From: Phoronis australis
Taxonomy: Eukaryota > Phoronida > Phoronidae
Assembly: GCA_002633005.1 (NCBI GenBank)
Contig: NMRA01000460.1
Location: 177,653-241,652 of the forward strand
Direction: 5' to 3'
DNA length: 64,000 bases
The position numbers were made by a program, and so were the translations under genes. The notes under the pieces were generated by a model. It saw only the letters and a list, made by a program, of their open reading frames with translations. It searched no databases and was not told the origin of the DNA. Positions 12,901 to 23,137 of the stretch are shown piece after piece. Numbering within the stretch: position 1 is the stretch's first letter; the number at the start of each line of letters is the position of its first letter.

Positions 12901-15142
12901 TTGGCATATATGTTTCATTCATGAATGGGATGGCATGAGCAAACTTTCGGACGGATCTGACTACCGGTGTGCCCCCTAGTGGCAATTTTAGGTTTTTACG
13001 CTTACCTTTGTATCTTTAAAAGTCCTGAACAGATTTTTATGAAATTTGGTATGTAGGCACCTATTAGTGAGATGACGCTATCCTCCCGTTTTCAGATGGA
13101 TTCAACGTAGTTTTTTGCCACCTAGTGGCCATTTTTACTGTTTTCGAGTCTGTTTTTTGTGTCCACCCCTCAATCAACCAAACTGCTCAATGGATGATTG
13201 TGAAAATTAGCATGTATGTGCTTACTATGAAGAGGATGGTTGACGATGATTTTCCGACGATTTCGACAACTGTGGCGCCTCCTAGTGGCAGTTTTGTTTT
13301 TGTTGCGCCTATGGCTGTATCTCCTAAACCGTTCGCAGGATCTTTACTTAATTTGGCAAGTGTATTTATGTGAGGTTGGCTATGGATGACTACGACTTTC
13401 AGACAGATCTGACTACTGCCTTGCACCCTAGTGTTAATTTTAGTTTTTTACGTTTAACTCAGTATCTTCAAAGGTCCTCAACAGATTTTTATAAAATTTT
13501 AAATATAGGCATCTATTGGTGTGATGATGTTATGTGCCTGTTTTTGGATGGAATCGAGGTATTTTGCACCACCTAGTGGCCACTTTTGCTGTTTTCAAAT
13601 CTTGTTTTTGGGTGTCCATCCCTGTATCAACCAAATCATTTGAAAATTGACATGTATGTTCTCAGTGTGAAGACGACCTTTGATGATGGTGACTGATTAC
13701 TGTGGAGCTTCCTAGTGGTAGTTTTGTGTTGCGCCCATAGTTGTATCTCTTAAACCCACTGCACTGAGGATCTTTTCTAAATTTAGTAGGTATATTTATA
13801 TGAAGATAACAACAGACGACCACGACTTTCAGGCGGATCCAACCGACACTGTGCCCACTAGTGTCAATTTCATTTTATTCTGTTTTCCTTTGTTTGTCTG
13901 AAGTTCCTTGACAGATTTTTATGAAATATGGCATGTTCCTGTTTTTGGATGGATTGTATGTTTTTGCGCCATCTAGAGGCCATTTTTAGAATACAAATAA
14001 ATAACCCTAAAAGCACACCATTTTCAATGCATTCGTGAGCGCATTTCAACGCTCCGCGTTGCTCTTGTTAGGCTGGGTGCGTGCATGTCAAACCGGTTTA
14101 AATCCATTGTTTTTATTAATTTATAATTCAGTTATTATGTAGGCAAGTTATCTGTGATGCTAAAGGATGTTTACGAGCTGATAAACGCCCCAAAATGCTT
14201 TTGAAAAATGCCAGCGCCGAAGAGAATCCCACGAATTTTTGTTTGGTTTTACTCTGCGCCCACATATTTAATGTGGGTGCATATTGTTGTCATCTCTGTC
14301 TGGGCGTCCGTCGTCCAGTGCTGTATCTGAAATTTTGACAGATGTGCTCTGACGACAAATGACCCCCCAGTGGCAGTTTTAGTGCTTACGTTTGCCTCTG
14401 TATCTTTTGAGTTCGTTGATGAATTTTCATGAAATTCGGCAAATAGGTTTTTAGTAAGGGGGACGACGATGCTAGTTCATTTTCGGACGGATATCTACTC
14501 AGAGGATCATTATGTAATTTGATGTTTGTGTTCCTGATGCGAAGACCGCGGTTGACATTGATTTTCGAATGGTTTCATTTACTGTAGTGCCTCCCTAGGG
14601 GACATTTTGCTTTTTTGTAGCTGCGACTGCATCTCCTTAACCCTTTGAAGGATTTTTGGGAAATTGGCGAATGTGCTCTTATAGAGATGGTGACGAGTTT
14701 CAGACCAATCGGGCTATATCTGCGCCCCCCAGTGTCAATTGCTTTCGTACGTTTGCCTCTATATCTTTAGTCTGTTTCCACGAAATTTCGCAAATAGCGT
14801 TGCATTTATAAGACGATGCCACCTTCTCAATTCGGACAGATTTGACTCATTCTGCGCCATCTAATGGCCATTTTTGACACTAAAACACCATTTGCGTACG
14901 TGCTGTCGTGGCCGCATTGCAATGCTTCGCGTTGCTCTTGTATAATAAAAGTTTGAATTCGTATGTTTGGATTGTTTTTCAGGCTCTGTCCTTACTTCAA
15001 TGGGAACCACCACTTGGAAGAAATAATGTTCTATGAGAACATCCGCCGGTCCCAACTAATGACATTACTGGACAAATTTCGACAGGTGCTGATTACCTGC
15101 ACACATCCAGATGCAAATATTACGTACTTTGTAAAGATTTGA
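915..15142 (+). CDS. NPRL3: NPRL3, GATOR1 complex subunit, C-terminal ~445 residues (5' partial)
   Basis: Ten exons: 915-1068, 1677-1752, 2789-2903, 3251-3285, 6177-6333, 6820-6926, 8198-8327, 9240-9423, 10432-10651 and 14983-15142 (TGA at 15140-15142). All junctions are GT-AG and phases agree throughout, giving 445 codons plus stop. NPRL3 pairs with NPRL2 and DEPDC5 in GATOR1, which restrains TORC1 at the lysosome by acting on Rag GTPases when amino acids are low. Recognition rests on family-like stretches in order: [116 protein letters not shown]. Vertebrate NPRL3 is about 570 residues, so roughly the first 125 are upstream of the window. The Ser-rich stretch in 10432-10651 matches the variable linker region. 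The final codons ([11 protein letters not shown]) differ from the vertebrate tail and resemble the repeat downstream. No frameshift or internal stop was seen. Confidence 0.95.
1095..1560 (-). mobile_element. Dispersed repeat encoding a HIRAN-like domain remnant
   Basis: Read on the minus strand, one frame gives [20 protein letters not shown] followed by [10 protein letters not shown] and a run ending GLQIP. This resembles the HIRAN core (an Asn/Asp-x-Ala-x-x-Val stretch followed by GHVPR). The + strand near 1108-1180 carries the family's 'ctaataagcgcc' end. A second copy lies at 36410-36815 on the + strand. The frame is broken, and the copy sits in an NPRL3 intron, so it is not part of that gene. 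The HIRAN label is my inference from the motif. Confidence 0.6.
3545..6090 (+). repeat. Older ~145-bp-unit repeat copy, split by a younger copy of itself
   Basis: Units like those at 1-775 run from about 3545 to 4175 and resume at 5358 to about 6090. They are interrupted by a copy with both family termini (4176-5357). The host sequence breaks inside the unit at 'acgtaatttta' and continues with 'tagatgtgttcctattg', where intact units read 'atgaaatttggc' followed by 'agatgtgttcctgttg'. Open frames here, such as 3666-4154, are by-products of the repeat. Confidence 0.65.
4176..5357 (+). mobile_element. Terminus-complete non-autonomous element with ~145-bp internal repeats
   Basis: The left end has a hairpin around 4181-4196 ('cccacatatttatgtggg') followed by 'tgcgtattgccgtcag'. 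The right end has the 'caatgctcagtgttgctcttgtta' type terminus, which can form a short hairpin. Between them are five to six degenerate ~145-bp units with the 'cctagtggc' motif. No protein is encoded. Terminal hairpins, tandem internal units and CCGT-rich 5' tracts in sister copies resemble Helitron-derived or bivalve pearl-type non-autonomous elements. That class assignment is inference, since no canonical CTRR end was found. Confidence 0.65.
7021..7300 (+). mobile_element. tRNA-derived SINE
   Basis: The head (about 7021-7088) is tRNA-like. It has an A-box-like stretch in 'cacgcagtaatgagagcggt' and a B-box-like 'ggattcaattcc' at 7067-7078. The body contains 'cagctgtgtgaactagtgcc' and 'ggtcaggaagtaacct', which match the body of the minus-strand SINE at 10145-10335. 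The element is intronic within NPRL3. The tRNA part is too diverged to be a functional tRNA gene. Confidence 0.7.
8300..8735 (+). repeat. Partial duplication of the 3' edge of an NPRL3 exon
   Basis: The exon end and donor region at about 8300-8372 ('gatgtattaggcctccctca', then 'gagcaggtgaggatatcc' and 'gggtgaagtttcatgagct') has a diverged second version at about 8650-8722 ('gatgtattgggaattgcaca', 'gagcagttgagaaaagct', 'ggtgaagtttaatgagct'). The copied donor GT has become TT, so the second copy should not splice. A still weaker echo may lie near 8815-8845. It looks like a local tandem duplication that has decayed. Confidence 0.5.
8985..9125 (-). mobile_element. tRNA-derived SINE head (minus strand)
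   Basis: On the minus strand the sequence reads 'gactcagaggtttgagctcc', then 'gggagacccgtattcgaatcc', then 'tggcttcactggt'. The B-box-like 'attcgaatcc' and the paired 'gactccc'/'gggag' region are tRNA-like with an enlarged variable arm. It lacks the body shared by the other two SINEs, so it is a different family or truncated. Intronic in NPRL3. Confidence 0.6.
9826..9872 (+). repeat. TG-rich microsatellite with one N
   Basis: Imperfect (TG)n interrupted by TC, CG and CA steps, with the undetermined base at 9840. Intronic in NPRL3. Confidence 0.8.
10145..10335 (-). mobile_element. tRNA-derived SINE (minus strand), same family as 7021-7300
   Basis: The minus strand reads 'tggcacagcagtaagtatgg' (A-box side), then 'gggttcaatccctg' (B-box), then a body with 'cagctgtatacaatgagtacc' and 'ggctgggaagtaacct'. 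The body aligns with 7021-7300, so the two are separate insertions of one SINE family. Confidence 0.7.
10652..12529. other. NPRL3 intron, no recognised content
   Basis: This is the 5' part of the last and longest NPRL3 intron (10652-14982). I see no exon, SINE head or transposase fragment. The minus-strand open frames at 12221-12526 overlap each other in two frames and match nothing I recognise. Confidence 0.5.
12530..14085 (+). mobile_element. GC-rich-end MITE split by another element
   Basis: 12530-12758 aligns with the MITEs at 30898-31158 and 38594-38848. Shared blocks include a G-run with 'ggggctc', then 'gtgaagtgggcaaa', 'gagacaaaagtccactaaaa', 'ctctgaacgtaccccgt' and 'gttcgagccccct'. 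The family's right end, 'ggctgggtgcg(c/t)gc', is found 1.3 kb further on at 14071-14084, directly after the terminus of the element at 12759-14070. The ~250-bp MITE was therefore present first and was split. Confidence 0.7.
12759..14070 (+). mobile_element. ~145-bp-unit element with three-unit higher-order organisation
   Basis: The left end is 'tgcgcacacatatttatatg' followed by a (CCGT)n-like tract (about 12800-12830). The right end is 'caacgctccgcgttg' (a CAACG/CGTTG hairpin) plus 'ctcttgtta'. The 'cctagtggc' landmark recurs near 12975, 13121, 13281, 13427, 13572, 13711, 13856 and 13971. Successive units are of three types (A 'gccccctagtggcaatttta', B 'gccacctagtggccattttt', C 'gcgcctcctagtggcagttt') in the order A-B-C-A-B-C-A-B. 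A-type units are spaced about 450 and 430 bp. No coding capacity. Confidence 0.7.
14255..14943 (+). mobile_element. Shorter copy of the ~145-bp-unit element
   Basis: Begins 'tgcgcccacatatttaatgt' followed by 'gggtgcatattgttgtcatc' and ends 'caatgcttcgcgttgctctt' at about 14921-14940. It contains about four degenerate units. It ends only some 40 bp upstream of the last NPRL3 exon. Confidence 0.65.
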
Positions 15143-15205
15143 AGGCTACTGGTGTGTACAAGCAATTTATTGATATGCCTTTATGACCTATAGGCACAGG
15201 CATCA

Positions 15206-15540
15206 AATTTTGTGAAAATGTGAAAACTTATGCATAAATTAAAATGTTTTGGTTAATAACTTCTTTGCTCCCAGATGCAAGCATTTTGTGAAGGTGCTAA
15301 ACTTAGTGCTCAGATGTTGCCGTGAACCACTTGTGTGGGTCCAGATGCAAGTGTCATTTTTAACTTTCCTGAAAGAGGCTTAGATATCTTTGTGTTGAAT
15401 ATACTAAAATGCAAGTATGGCATGTTTTGTGAAATTGTGAAACCTGGGTCATGGATGTCGTTGTGAATCTTCCAGATGCAGTTATCAAATAGTTTGTGAA
15501 AATGTGGAACCTGAGACCCGGTATTATGTGAAAACTGGTA
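15206..15540 (+). repeat. Degenerate ~67-bp tandem array downstream of the NPRL3 stop
   Basis: 'ccagatgcaa' or a variant recurs near 15271, 15341, 15405 and 15472, each followed by 'ttttgtgaa(a/g)(a/g)tgtgaaac'-like sequence. A weaker unit lies near 15206. The last coding codons of NPRL3 (about 15108-15139, 'ccagatgcaaatatt') match the unit start, so the array begins at or inside the end of the open reading frame and probably forms part of the 3' UTR. Confidence 0.6.
15238..15243 (+). terminator. Candidate poly(A) signal for NPRL3 (ATTAAA)
   Basis: An ATTAAA hexamer lies about 96 nt after the stop codon. It is the common variant of AATAAA. Context alone supports it, and other sites further downstream are possible. 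Confidence 0.3.
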
Positions 15541-15544
15541 CATA

Positions 15545-18500
15545 ATTATGTCTGTGAATCTCGTGTATCAGTAGCGGATCAACGTGTTCAGTAAGGGGGT
15601 TCAGGGTTCGCGCGTTTTTCGCGACTCCGAGGCGCGTAGCCTCGAGGGGGGGGGGGTCGGAATGGGAGAAATTTTGTTTTTTGTTGCTAAATAGTGCAAT
15701 TTCCATGCATCCTGGTGAGTTTGTGGCAGTTAACGTGTCTCCGGAGTTTGTCTTAAGACGATTTAAAACCTTTCTCGATTTCGTCTCATGAACTCTGCTT
15801 ATAGGCTCCGTACTAATATTTGTGCATTTCTGGGCATGAGTCACGCCACGAGCACAATTTTAGTTGGAATTTCTGTCTACACACACCGAATCTTAGCATA
15901 AGAAAAGTTGTATACGAAAAAGTGTAGTCTGTATACAGGGGTTCAGACAATTATCAAATGTTCAAGTCAGAGCACAAGGAGCACCGACGGCCACGTAAAA
16001 ACCAATACTCGAATATCAGATGATCGCGTGACAGCAGCCTACAGTTGTTTAAGAACGAAGTCCGGCACTGCACGGCCCGGAAATAAACAAATGTTTGTTT
16101 CGTTACGGGGGAAAAATGGCGAACGACGGTGATCTCAGCGCATAGTAGATTATTAAAAGCGACAATAAGCACCTAAATATCTCTTTATTAAGCTGAATCA
16201 CGTTAGCTGTTGGGCTACCGTTTGTCGCAACCAAAATGTATCCGGAAACAAATCGCCTGCAAACATTTTCACGGAACCAAAACCTACTGTACTGTGTGGT
16301 GAAAAGCCTTTTATACAAGACCAGTTCCGGGAGGGACCAGATGTACACTGAGAGTCAATATCTACTCAAATAAGCTGCCCTGGTTCGTCGCGAGACAAAA
16401 AGTACACTATGGTAAATGTCTTCACAAAGGTAGTCGATCTGTCGCGGGACCAGAAATACTGAATGAGGTAAATAATTTTACAAAGCAAACTGTGGTAAAC
16501 AGATCTATATGTATTTTTTATAGTACCCCGGTATGTTATATAGTTCGGCAAAATAAAAAAATCTTTCGCCGGCCAAAATGTGAATATAGACCGGGAGAAC
16601 TCTTCAACAAGTACAGCACCCGTCCGCACGACTCCAGTGACCACGCCAAACAATACCTAATTATGGTAATGAGCTGTTCCTATAAACACTACAATGGGAG
16701 ACGAAATCAAGTGCATGACCTCTAAATAGAAAGCTGCTCTCTTGACACTTTTTGATCCGAAGTGGTTGCTTATACATGTGTTTTATGCATCTTGCCGTTA
16801 CCTATTGACAAAACTTGGTGCGCATACAGGGTACCGAGGATTTCCGCAGATAAGCTCATGGGCGTGTATTGTTATATTTTCAAGCGTTTCATTAATCCAA
16901 ATAAACGCCAAGTTCGCTAAAACTGTATTCTTTTGTTAACATTATGATATATGCTCCACAAAACTGAATTTGGGAGTACAAGTTGACACTGAATGAAGTT
17001 TTAAGATGAAATTTTCCGAATGGACGTCCCAATGTTTAAACACAGCCCCGCAAAAGGAGTCCTGGTTCCTACCGCAGCACTGACCGTCTTCCTGTCTACA
17101 ATAAGCATCACTGCCGGGAATTCCCCCAGAAAGTCCCAACCAATGAAACGCCTATGCCCATTAGTGTTTGCATTATTAACCTATTGGTGAACTCGTGGAC
17201 AAAAGCATCCACTGTGCTCATTGGCGGACATTCGGGTCACTAAGGGTAGAAAATGGTAGATGATTTGATTCGTTGTCAGAAAAAGGTAAAAAAAGGCGAA
17301 ATATAATCGGTAGCACCGTTTGTGGTTTTCTAAGCGTGTCCTCAAAATTTGTCTTGGATAGTAATAACACAATGTACAAGAATTTTTCTCCCATTCTTTT
17401 GGTTTGTATCCATTTAACCAAGTGGTGAAAAGCCCTCCATGGCCCTTCAGCTCTGTTTAAGAGCCGAGAATTGGCTAATGTAAAAAGTCATCTTGATGCC
17501 AACACCTCATACTTAGTTTAAATGTGACTCTGAAGAGTAGTTGCAATGCAGGAATGGTAGTTCCCTATTTTCTGGAAAAAGTGTTTCAATAAATCAACCT
17601 CTGCAATCCTTTGCCAGTTTTATATTTATTTTGAAAATGCGAATGCTGGAGTAGTGCTCGTCTTTGCGGTCCATACGGCATGAAAACAGCTTAATCATGA
17701 TTTTGTTTGTAAGCATCATGTGGTTTGTAAAATTGTAAAAGCACAGGCCTTTTCACAATACATATACGCCATGCACCCAGCAGAACCCAAACTGGGGTGG
17801 ATGTGATGAGACCGACAAAGTTATTCAAGGTTTGTAACCTAATGGTGGACGTATTTTGTTTACCCATAAAGGGTAACTGATTTCACGCTTAAGCTTAGAA
17901 ACTGGTGAAGCTAAAAAGGCACAGTAGTTGCTTCTTATTTTCTTACCAACTTACGGGGCCACGGCCCCGAATATCCATATGGGGGGATCCAATCACTTAT
18001 AATACACTTTGAGATTGTGACTGACTTGTAGTTACATTGAATAAAACGTTTCTATTTTATATTTCATCTTTTTACACTGTCTAGCACTAGGGTCAATGCA
18101 ATTGAGTAGAGAGGGGTATCTAATAAAACTCGCACCGGGCATCACCAAAACCTCTGCACGCTAGAGTATGTATCCTATCGACAACGTTCATGACAATAAT
18201 CGTGGTGGTGAAAAAGTGATGATAATAATGGTAATCAGCTGTCGTCAGTCATACTCCTAGTGTCTCGAGGTAGTAATCCAAGCTCGTGATTAAAAGAATC
18301 CTCCGGTAACCGATTTAGCTCCACTGAAGAGGCTATTTTCCTGCTCGATTGGGCACATACCCTAAAGAACCCAAATCAAGGATCTGGAAGACTTGTCTGT
18401 TTTTTTGAAAAAACGTACTTGCCAGCAACACATCTTGAGTGGTTGTTAAGTCCCTGGCAGATATTTCTAGTCTCCTTGATAGCAAGGGCTCCTTCGCCGC

Positions 18501-18835
18501 TCTAGGTGAGGAGACGAGGGTAGAGTTTCGTAGACATAACTCGACAAAGGAAGCTAATCAATATGATCACATGCTTCATCTGTAATGCATGGCGATATCT
18601 CTGGAAGTCTTACTTATTCTTGCCTTTTCTCGCGATTCTGGTCTCTACAGAACGCACACCTAAACTAGATTTCAGCTGCAGGTTTTAAACTACAGAGCAA
18701 ATGGTTTTAACTGAGAATTCTTGTAAAGCGGTTAAAATAAACGCCACGAAAACATGGAAATGACGTACTATTTTTGTTACTTGGCTAAATAGAATTTCGC
18801 CAAGTATGTTGCTCTGACACTAAGTTTTTGTTTGT
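15545..18835. other. Intergenic stretch without recognised genes
   Basis: Only short open frames in all frames. A G-run plus 'cgcgactccgaggcgcgtag' near 15620-15650 resembles the G-rich MITE-like pieces elsewhere in the window. I see no coding homology, tRNA or clear terminal repeats. Confidence 0.5.
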
Positions 18836-18839
18836 TTGT

Positions 18840-19312
18840 TTGTTTGCACTCTACAGGTCGCAATTTTTGTCCTACTCGCACGAAATTTGCACACAACCTG
18901 TATCTTTAGAAGAGCTGTAAGGCTATTGTTTTTTGGTCATGATCGGATTCGAGATGACGGACGTGGCGGCCATTTTGTTTTCGAATTCAGATTCAAATGC
19001 TCAGAGGGCCCCCAATTTTTGACGTACACGACTGAAAATCAATGCCATTATTGTACCTGAAGTGTTCTACAGACTGACCGGAAACCATGTACTTCCGGTC
19101 TAAGATAGCGGATTTATCGGCCATTGCGCATGCGCACCTCGATTTCGGGACGAAATCGTTTTGTCCTGCAGAGGGCACATGGTCGGACCAACTGCTTCGA
19201 AATTTTTATGTGTTAGTTTCCTTTAGCTAGATATTATCGAGTTCTCCTAAACGGGAAGAGGAAATGACGTGAATTTTCACATGTGGATTCTCTGAGGTAT
19301 ATTCTTTCCAGT
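18840..19312 (+). repeat. Dispersed repeat copy R1, left of the Gypsy remnant
   Basis: Shares long blocks with 23868-24420 in the same orientation: 'cactctacaggtc', 'ggccattttgttttcgaatt' followed by 'cagattcaaatg', 'attgtacctga', 'gcgcatgcgcacctcgatt', 'gttttgtcctg', and 'catgtggattctctgaggta'. It is cut off at about 19312, where Gypsy-like sequence begins. Confidence 0.75.
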
Positions 19313-19369
19313 GACAGTTTTTTTCTCACCGGATGCCAAAGCTGCCTGGCAGGCCCGTTCCTACTCACT

Positions 19370-19651
19370 CAACTGGGCATGTCGCTCACAGACCTGCTTG
19401 CCGTCACCCTGACCATGAGAACGGCGAACAACGGCGACATTACCATCATAGGGGCGGTTATCGTCCGTCTATCGAGCCTTCAGCTCCCCAAACGGAGCAC
19501 TAAACCGATCGTCTACATTTCGGACTCTACTGATAAATTCTTCCTGAGTGGACAGGCCTGTCTAGGGTTAGGTATAATTAGCGCTGAATTCCTAACCATC
19601 GGCGAGTGCCTCTCGACCAAACATAACGGCGACGACAACCCTTGCAGGTGA
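19370..19651 (+). pseudogene. Gypsy protease-region remnant
   Basis: One frame carries a DLLAVTLTMRTANNGDITII stretch and later YISDSTDKFFLSGQACLGLG. This is typical of the aspartic-protease end that precedes reverse transcriptase in invertebrate Gypsy elements of the K02A2.6 type. The catalytic D-S/T-G triplet was not located. The frame stops at 19649-19651. Confidence 0.6.
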
Positions 19652-19881
19652 CCACCTCGGGTTAAACCCCCTCCCCGTCCTACGAAACTTCCGTTTCCCG
19701 CTACCGTCGACAACCGGGAACGCCAGCAACAGTGTCTTTTGGACTGCAACGCGTCCTCCACATTCAACACGTGCGAACATACCGCACTCCCGATGATGGA
19801 CGCCCCCCCCCCGCTCCGCCTCATGATCAATCTGGACAACAATCCGACACTCCACCACACACCCATCCCCGTTCCCATCCA

Positions 19882-21080
19882 TTGGCAGGACGAAGTCAAG
19901 GCCGGCTTGATTCGGGATGTCTGACTGGGCGTCATCGAACCTATACCCGGAACTCCAGTGACCTACTGTCACCGTATGGTCATATGAAGTCTGGGAAACC
20001 CCGTCGCACGGTCGACATGCAAAGCCTAAACGCTCACACGGCGAGGGAGACCCACCACGCGCCATCGCCCTTCCACCTGGCGAGATCCGTTCCCTATAAC
20101 ACAAAGAAATCGGTGTGTGACGCGTGGAACGGGTATCACAGCATTCCGCTGCACGAGGACGACCGACACGTTCATCACACCATGGGGACGTTACCGATAT
20201 CGCGTCTGCCCCCAGACATGACTGCTTTCTGTCGTTCAGCAACTTTTCCAGAGGTGAAGGGTTCTGAATGTGCGATAACATCTGGCTCCTTTGTTAACTG
20301 CCCAGGACAGTCCATTGTCCCGTATGACAATAAACAGGCCAATTATCTACCCGGCTTCACTGGGGTTACTGAAACCTGGCAGAATAGATTGTCTTAACTT
20401 CTGTTGTAGTAGAGCGATTTTGGTGATTCAAAATCTAAACATGATCAGCATTTGACAAGGAATTCAGAAATGCTATGGGTTTATGTTCAAATATACTATA
20501 ACTTAAACTTCATTTTTAGCAGCACAGCCCAGTCAGGCTGATACGATCTGATAGGAGATTAGAGCAATTATCGAACAAAAGAGAGCGGGCACTCCAAGAT
20601 GTTAGCTACAGGGGTAAACTTCCCAACTTGTTGTTGGGCTATAGAATCGAACACGTTGGGAGCAACAGGAAATCACCGTAATGGTTATGTCGCCTCCGCC
20701 GCTTCGACGATTTTATAGTCAACGTCCCTAACAAAGTGAGATGCGTCGATGACACGCTTTTATGGTCATACGCCATCGAAAACTGCTTCCACCAGATGAA
20801 ACTGTTTCTGGACACTTGTGGCAACAACGGAATCCCCCTGAATCAAGACAAGTTCGTTTTCGCCAGAGACTGCGTGGAATTTGCGGGGTTCGACATCACT
20901 GCCACCACAGTCCAACCGATTCAGAAATACCTGCGAGTAATCCACGAGTTCCCCACCCCTCAGTCGACCACTGATGTCCGCTCATGGTTCGGCTTAGTGA
21001 ACCAGGTTTTCTACGTATTTTCCATGGCGACCGCCATGGCACCGTTCCGGGAACTCCTGAAACCGCTACAAGGCTTCTAC
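19882..21080 (+). pseudogene. Gypsy reverse transcriptase, interrupted
   Basis: The N-terminal half (about 19882-20217) reads through frameshifts as TPVTYCHRMV, GKPRRTVDMQSLNAHTA and DAWNGYHSIPLHEDDRH. The C-terminal half (about 20676-21080) includes CVDDTLLWSY, which keeps the paired aspartates of the catalytic box, then LNQDKFVFARDCVEFAGFDI and VRSWFGLVNQV. Between the halves, 20218-20676 is unrelated sequence. A short deletion follows the right junction ('gccgcttcgacgatttt'). Confidence 0.8.
20218..20676. mobile_element. Unidentified ~460-bp insertion inside the Gypsy RT
   Basis: This stretch is less C-rich than the surrounding pol sequence, has no pol homology, and separates two halves of one RT domain. 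It ends just before 'ttatgtcgcctcc', where RT sequence resumes. No terminal inverted repeats or tRNA-like head were recognised, so its class is unknown. Confidence 0.5.
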
Positions 21081-21119
21081 TGGGACGACACCCTGGATGC
21101 ATTTTTCCAGGCGCCCCAA

Positions 21120-21590
21120 GTCCAAAATTATCGACGAGATTTGCCATGGCGTTCAAATATTCGATAAGACAAAGCCAACATGCATCGTCACTGACTGGTC
21201 GAAAGAGGGCCTCGCGTTTTGGCTTCTGCAAAAGCACTGCGGCTGTGCAGCAACACCCCAAAAAATATTCTGCTGCCCTGACGGATGGAAGGTGGCTCTT
21301 GTAGGAAGCTGAATTGCGTTACGCCCCGGTTGAAGGTGAGGCCCTCGCTATTGCGGATGCCCTCGATCGAGCACGGTATTTCGCACTTGGGTGCGCGAAC
21401 CTAATTGTCGCTGTCGACCACAAACCACTCCTAGGCATATTTTGCCCGACACCCCTAGACGAGATCAGCAACCCCCGCCTCCGCAACCTCAAGGAAAAGA
21501 CGCTGCGTTACAAATTCCAACTTGTCCACATACTTGGAGCTAAGAACAAGGCCTCTGACTGCATGTCGTGCTCCCCGTCCGGACTCCGTT
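21120..21590 (+). pseudogene. Gypsy RNase H domain remnant
   Basis: Two frames are needed. The first carries CIVTDWSKEGLAFWLLQKHC (first catalytic Asp). The second carries YAPVEGEALAIADAL (Glu) and IVAVDHKPLLGIF (third acidic residue), then a NPRLRNLKEKTLRYKFQLVH stretch. The stop and frameshift near 21310 separate them. Confidence 0.75.
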
Positions 21591-21714
21591 CCCCGGACAA
21601 ATATCCTCTCGAGGACGATATTAGTGCCGTTCTTCCCGGGTCCAGTGCCGTCTGCGCACCCCTACAGATTCTACGGCAACGCTCCCCACCCCCATCTCAA
21701 GCCTCGACGACCAC

Positions 21715-23137
21715 TTGGAGCGAGCCGCCACCGCCTCTCTGGAAGACTTACCTTCTGTCACCTGGGACAGAGTCCGCATTACCACAACCAGCGACCCGGA
21801 CTTGTCACGTCTAGTAGGCATGCTCGAGAATGGCGCCTTGCCAGAGTTAAACCCCGACTGGCCTGAGGAGTTGCGCGAGTACCACCCATTCCGGCACCAT
21901 CTCTACTCCATCAATGGCGTCCTCATGTACAAGGACAGAGTGGTAATCCCACGGCCACTACGGGAAAACTGTCTACAAGCCCTCCACTCCGCCCACCAGG
22001 GAGTCTCGAAGATGACGGCCCGTGCCGAGACGTCAATAACTTGGTCTGTTATCACGAGCACCATCACCCACACACGGGCTCGCTGTGAACACTGCAACCG
22101 CATCTCCCTGTCCCAACTTAGCACACCACCCGCTCCACGATTCGACTCGACCTACCCGTTTCAACGCATCTGTGCGGACTATTTCCATCACAAAGGAATA
22201 AACTACCTGGTCATCGTGGACCGATACTCCAGTTGACCCGGAATTTAGTGCCTTCGCGACCCGTCAGTTCCTTCAACAGTGGGGCGTACATCTTCGTCTC
22301 TCCTCCGTGGCGAATCCACACAGCAACTGCCGAGTTGAGATAGGGGTCAAAACTGTGCGACGCCTCATCTCGGACAGCACGGGCCCTAATGGCACCCTGG
22401 ACACCAATGTCTTCCAACGCTTGATCCTCTAATATGGCAACGCACCGGACCCAACGACCAAGCTCTCGCCAGCTCAGTGTGTGTTTGGCCGCCCAACCAG
22501 ATACTTCATACCTGTACGACCTGGCCTGTACCTTCCCCAAACTACTTGGCGCTCTACCCTGGCGACTAGAGAGGACGCCCTTCACAACCGCCATATGCTC
22601 GACGCGGAACGCTGGTCGGAACACACCCGACGTCTTCCTCCACTCAGAGTGGGTGACACCGTAGGCCTCCAGAACCAGGTTGGCAACCGGTCCGACCAAC
22701 TGGGACACGACCGGTACCGTCATTGAAGTCCGTCAGTTCGACCAATACCTAGTCCGCGTTGATGACTCTGGTCGTGTCACCCTACGGAAAAGGAAATTTC
22801 TGCGACAATTCGTCCCGGTTCACCCCCTACTACGCCGTCGCACCTTGCTCGAGGACTTGGCTTGCGCCCCATCGCCGCCGGCCGTCCAGCGCCAACCTGT
22901 TCCAGGACCGACGCCTTCGTCATCCCCTCTCGTTGCCAACAGGGCACGGCGTTTGGATACCCCTGCGACGTCATCACCGCCGACGCCGTATCCTCCAACC
23001 CAACTTTCTCCGCCGGCAGCTGTCCCGCAGTCGCCGGCACCATCAACTCCGCCGGCTCCAACGGACTCCACTCCGCAGCCACGACGTTCCCTACGCGAGA
23101 AGAAGCGACCTGCGTGGCTTGGAGATTTCTTGCCATA
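21715..23137 (+). pseudogene. Gypsy integrase remnant with a deletion in the catalytic core
   Basis: The zinc-binding HHCC region is visible as LHSAHQGVSKM and CEHCNR, followed by ICADYFHHKGINYLVIVDRY with the first core Asp. Just after, sequence jumps to EFSAFATRQFLQQWGVHL and then CRVEIGVKTVRRLI, which carries the Glu. The segment with the second Asp is lost. The C-terminal tail is Pro-rich and ends near a basic RRSLREKKRPAWL stretch and a stop at 23137. Confidence 0.75.

Noticed and set aside
19592-20281. 229-codon minus-strand open frame
   Set aside because: Antisense to the C-rich Gypsy pol region; open frames on the opposite strand are expected there.
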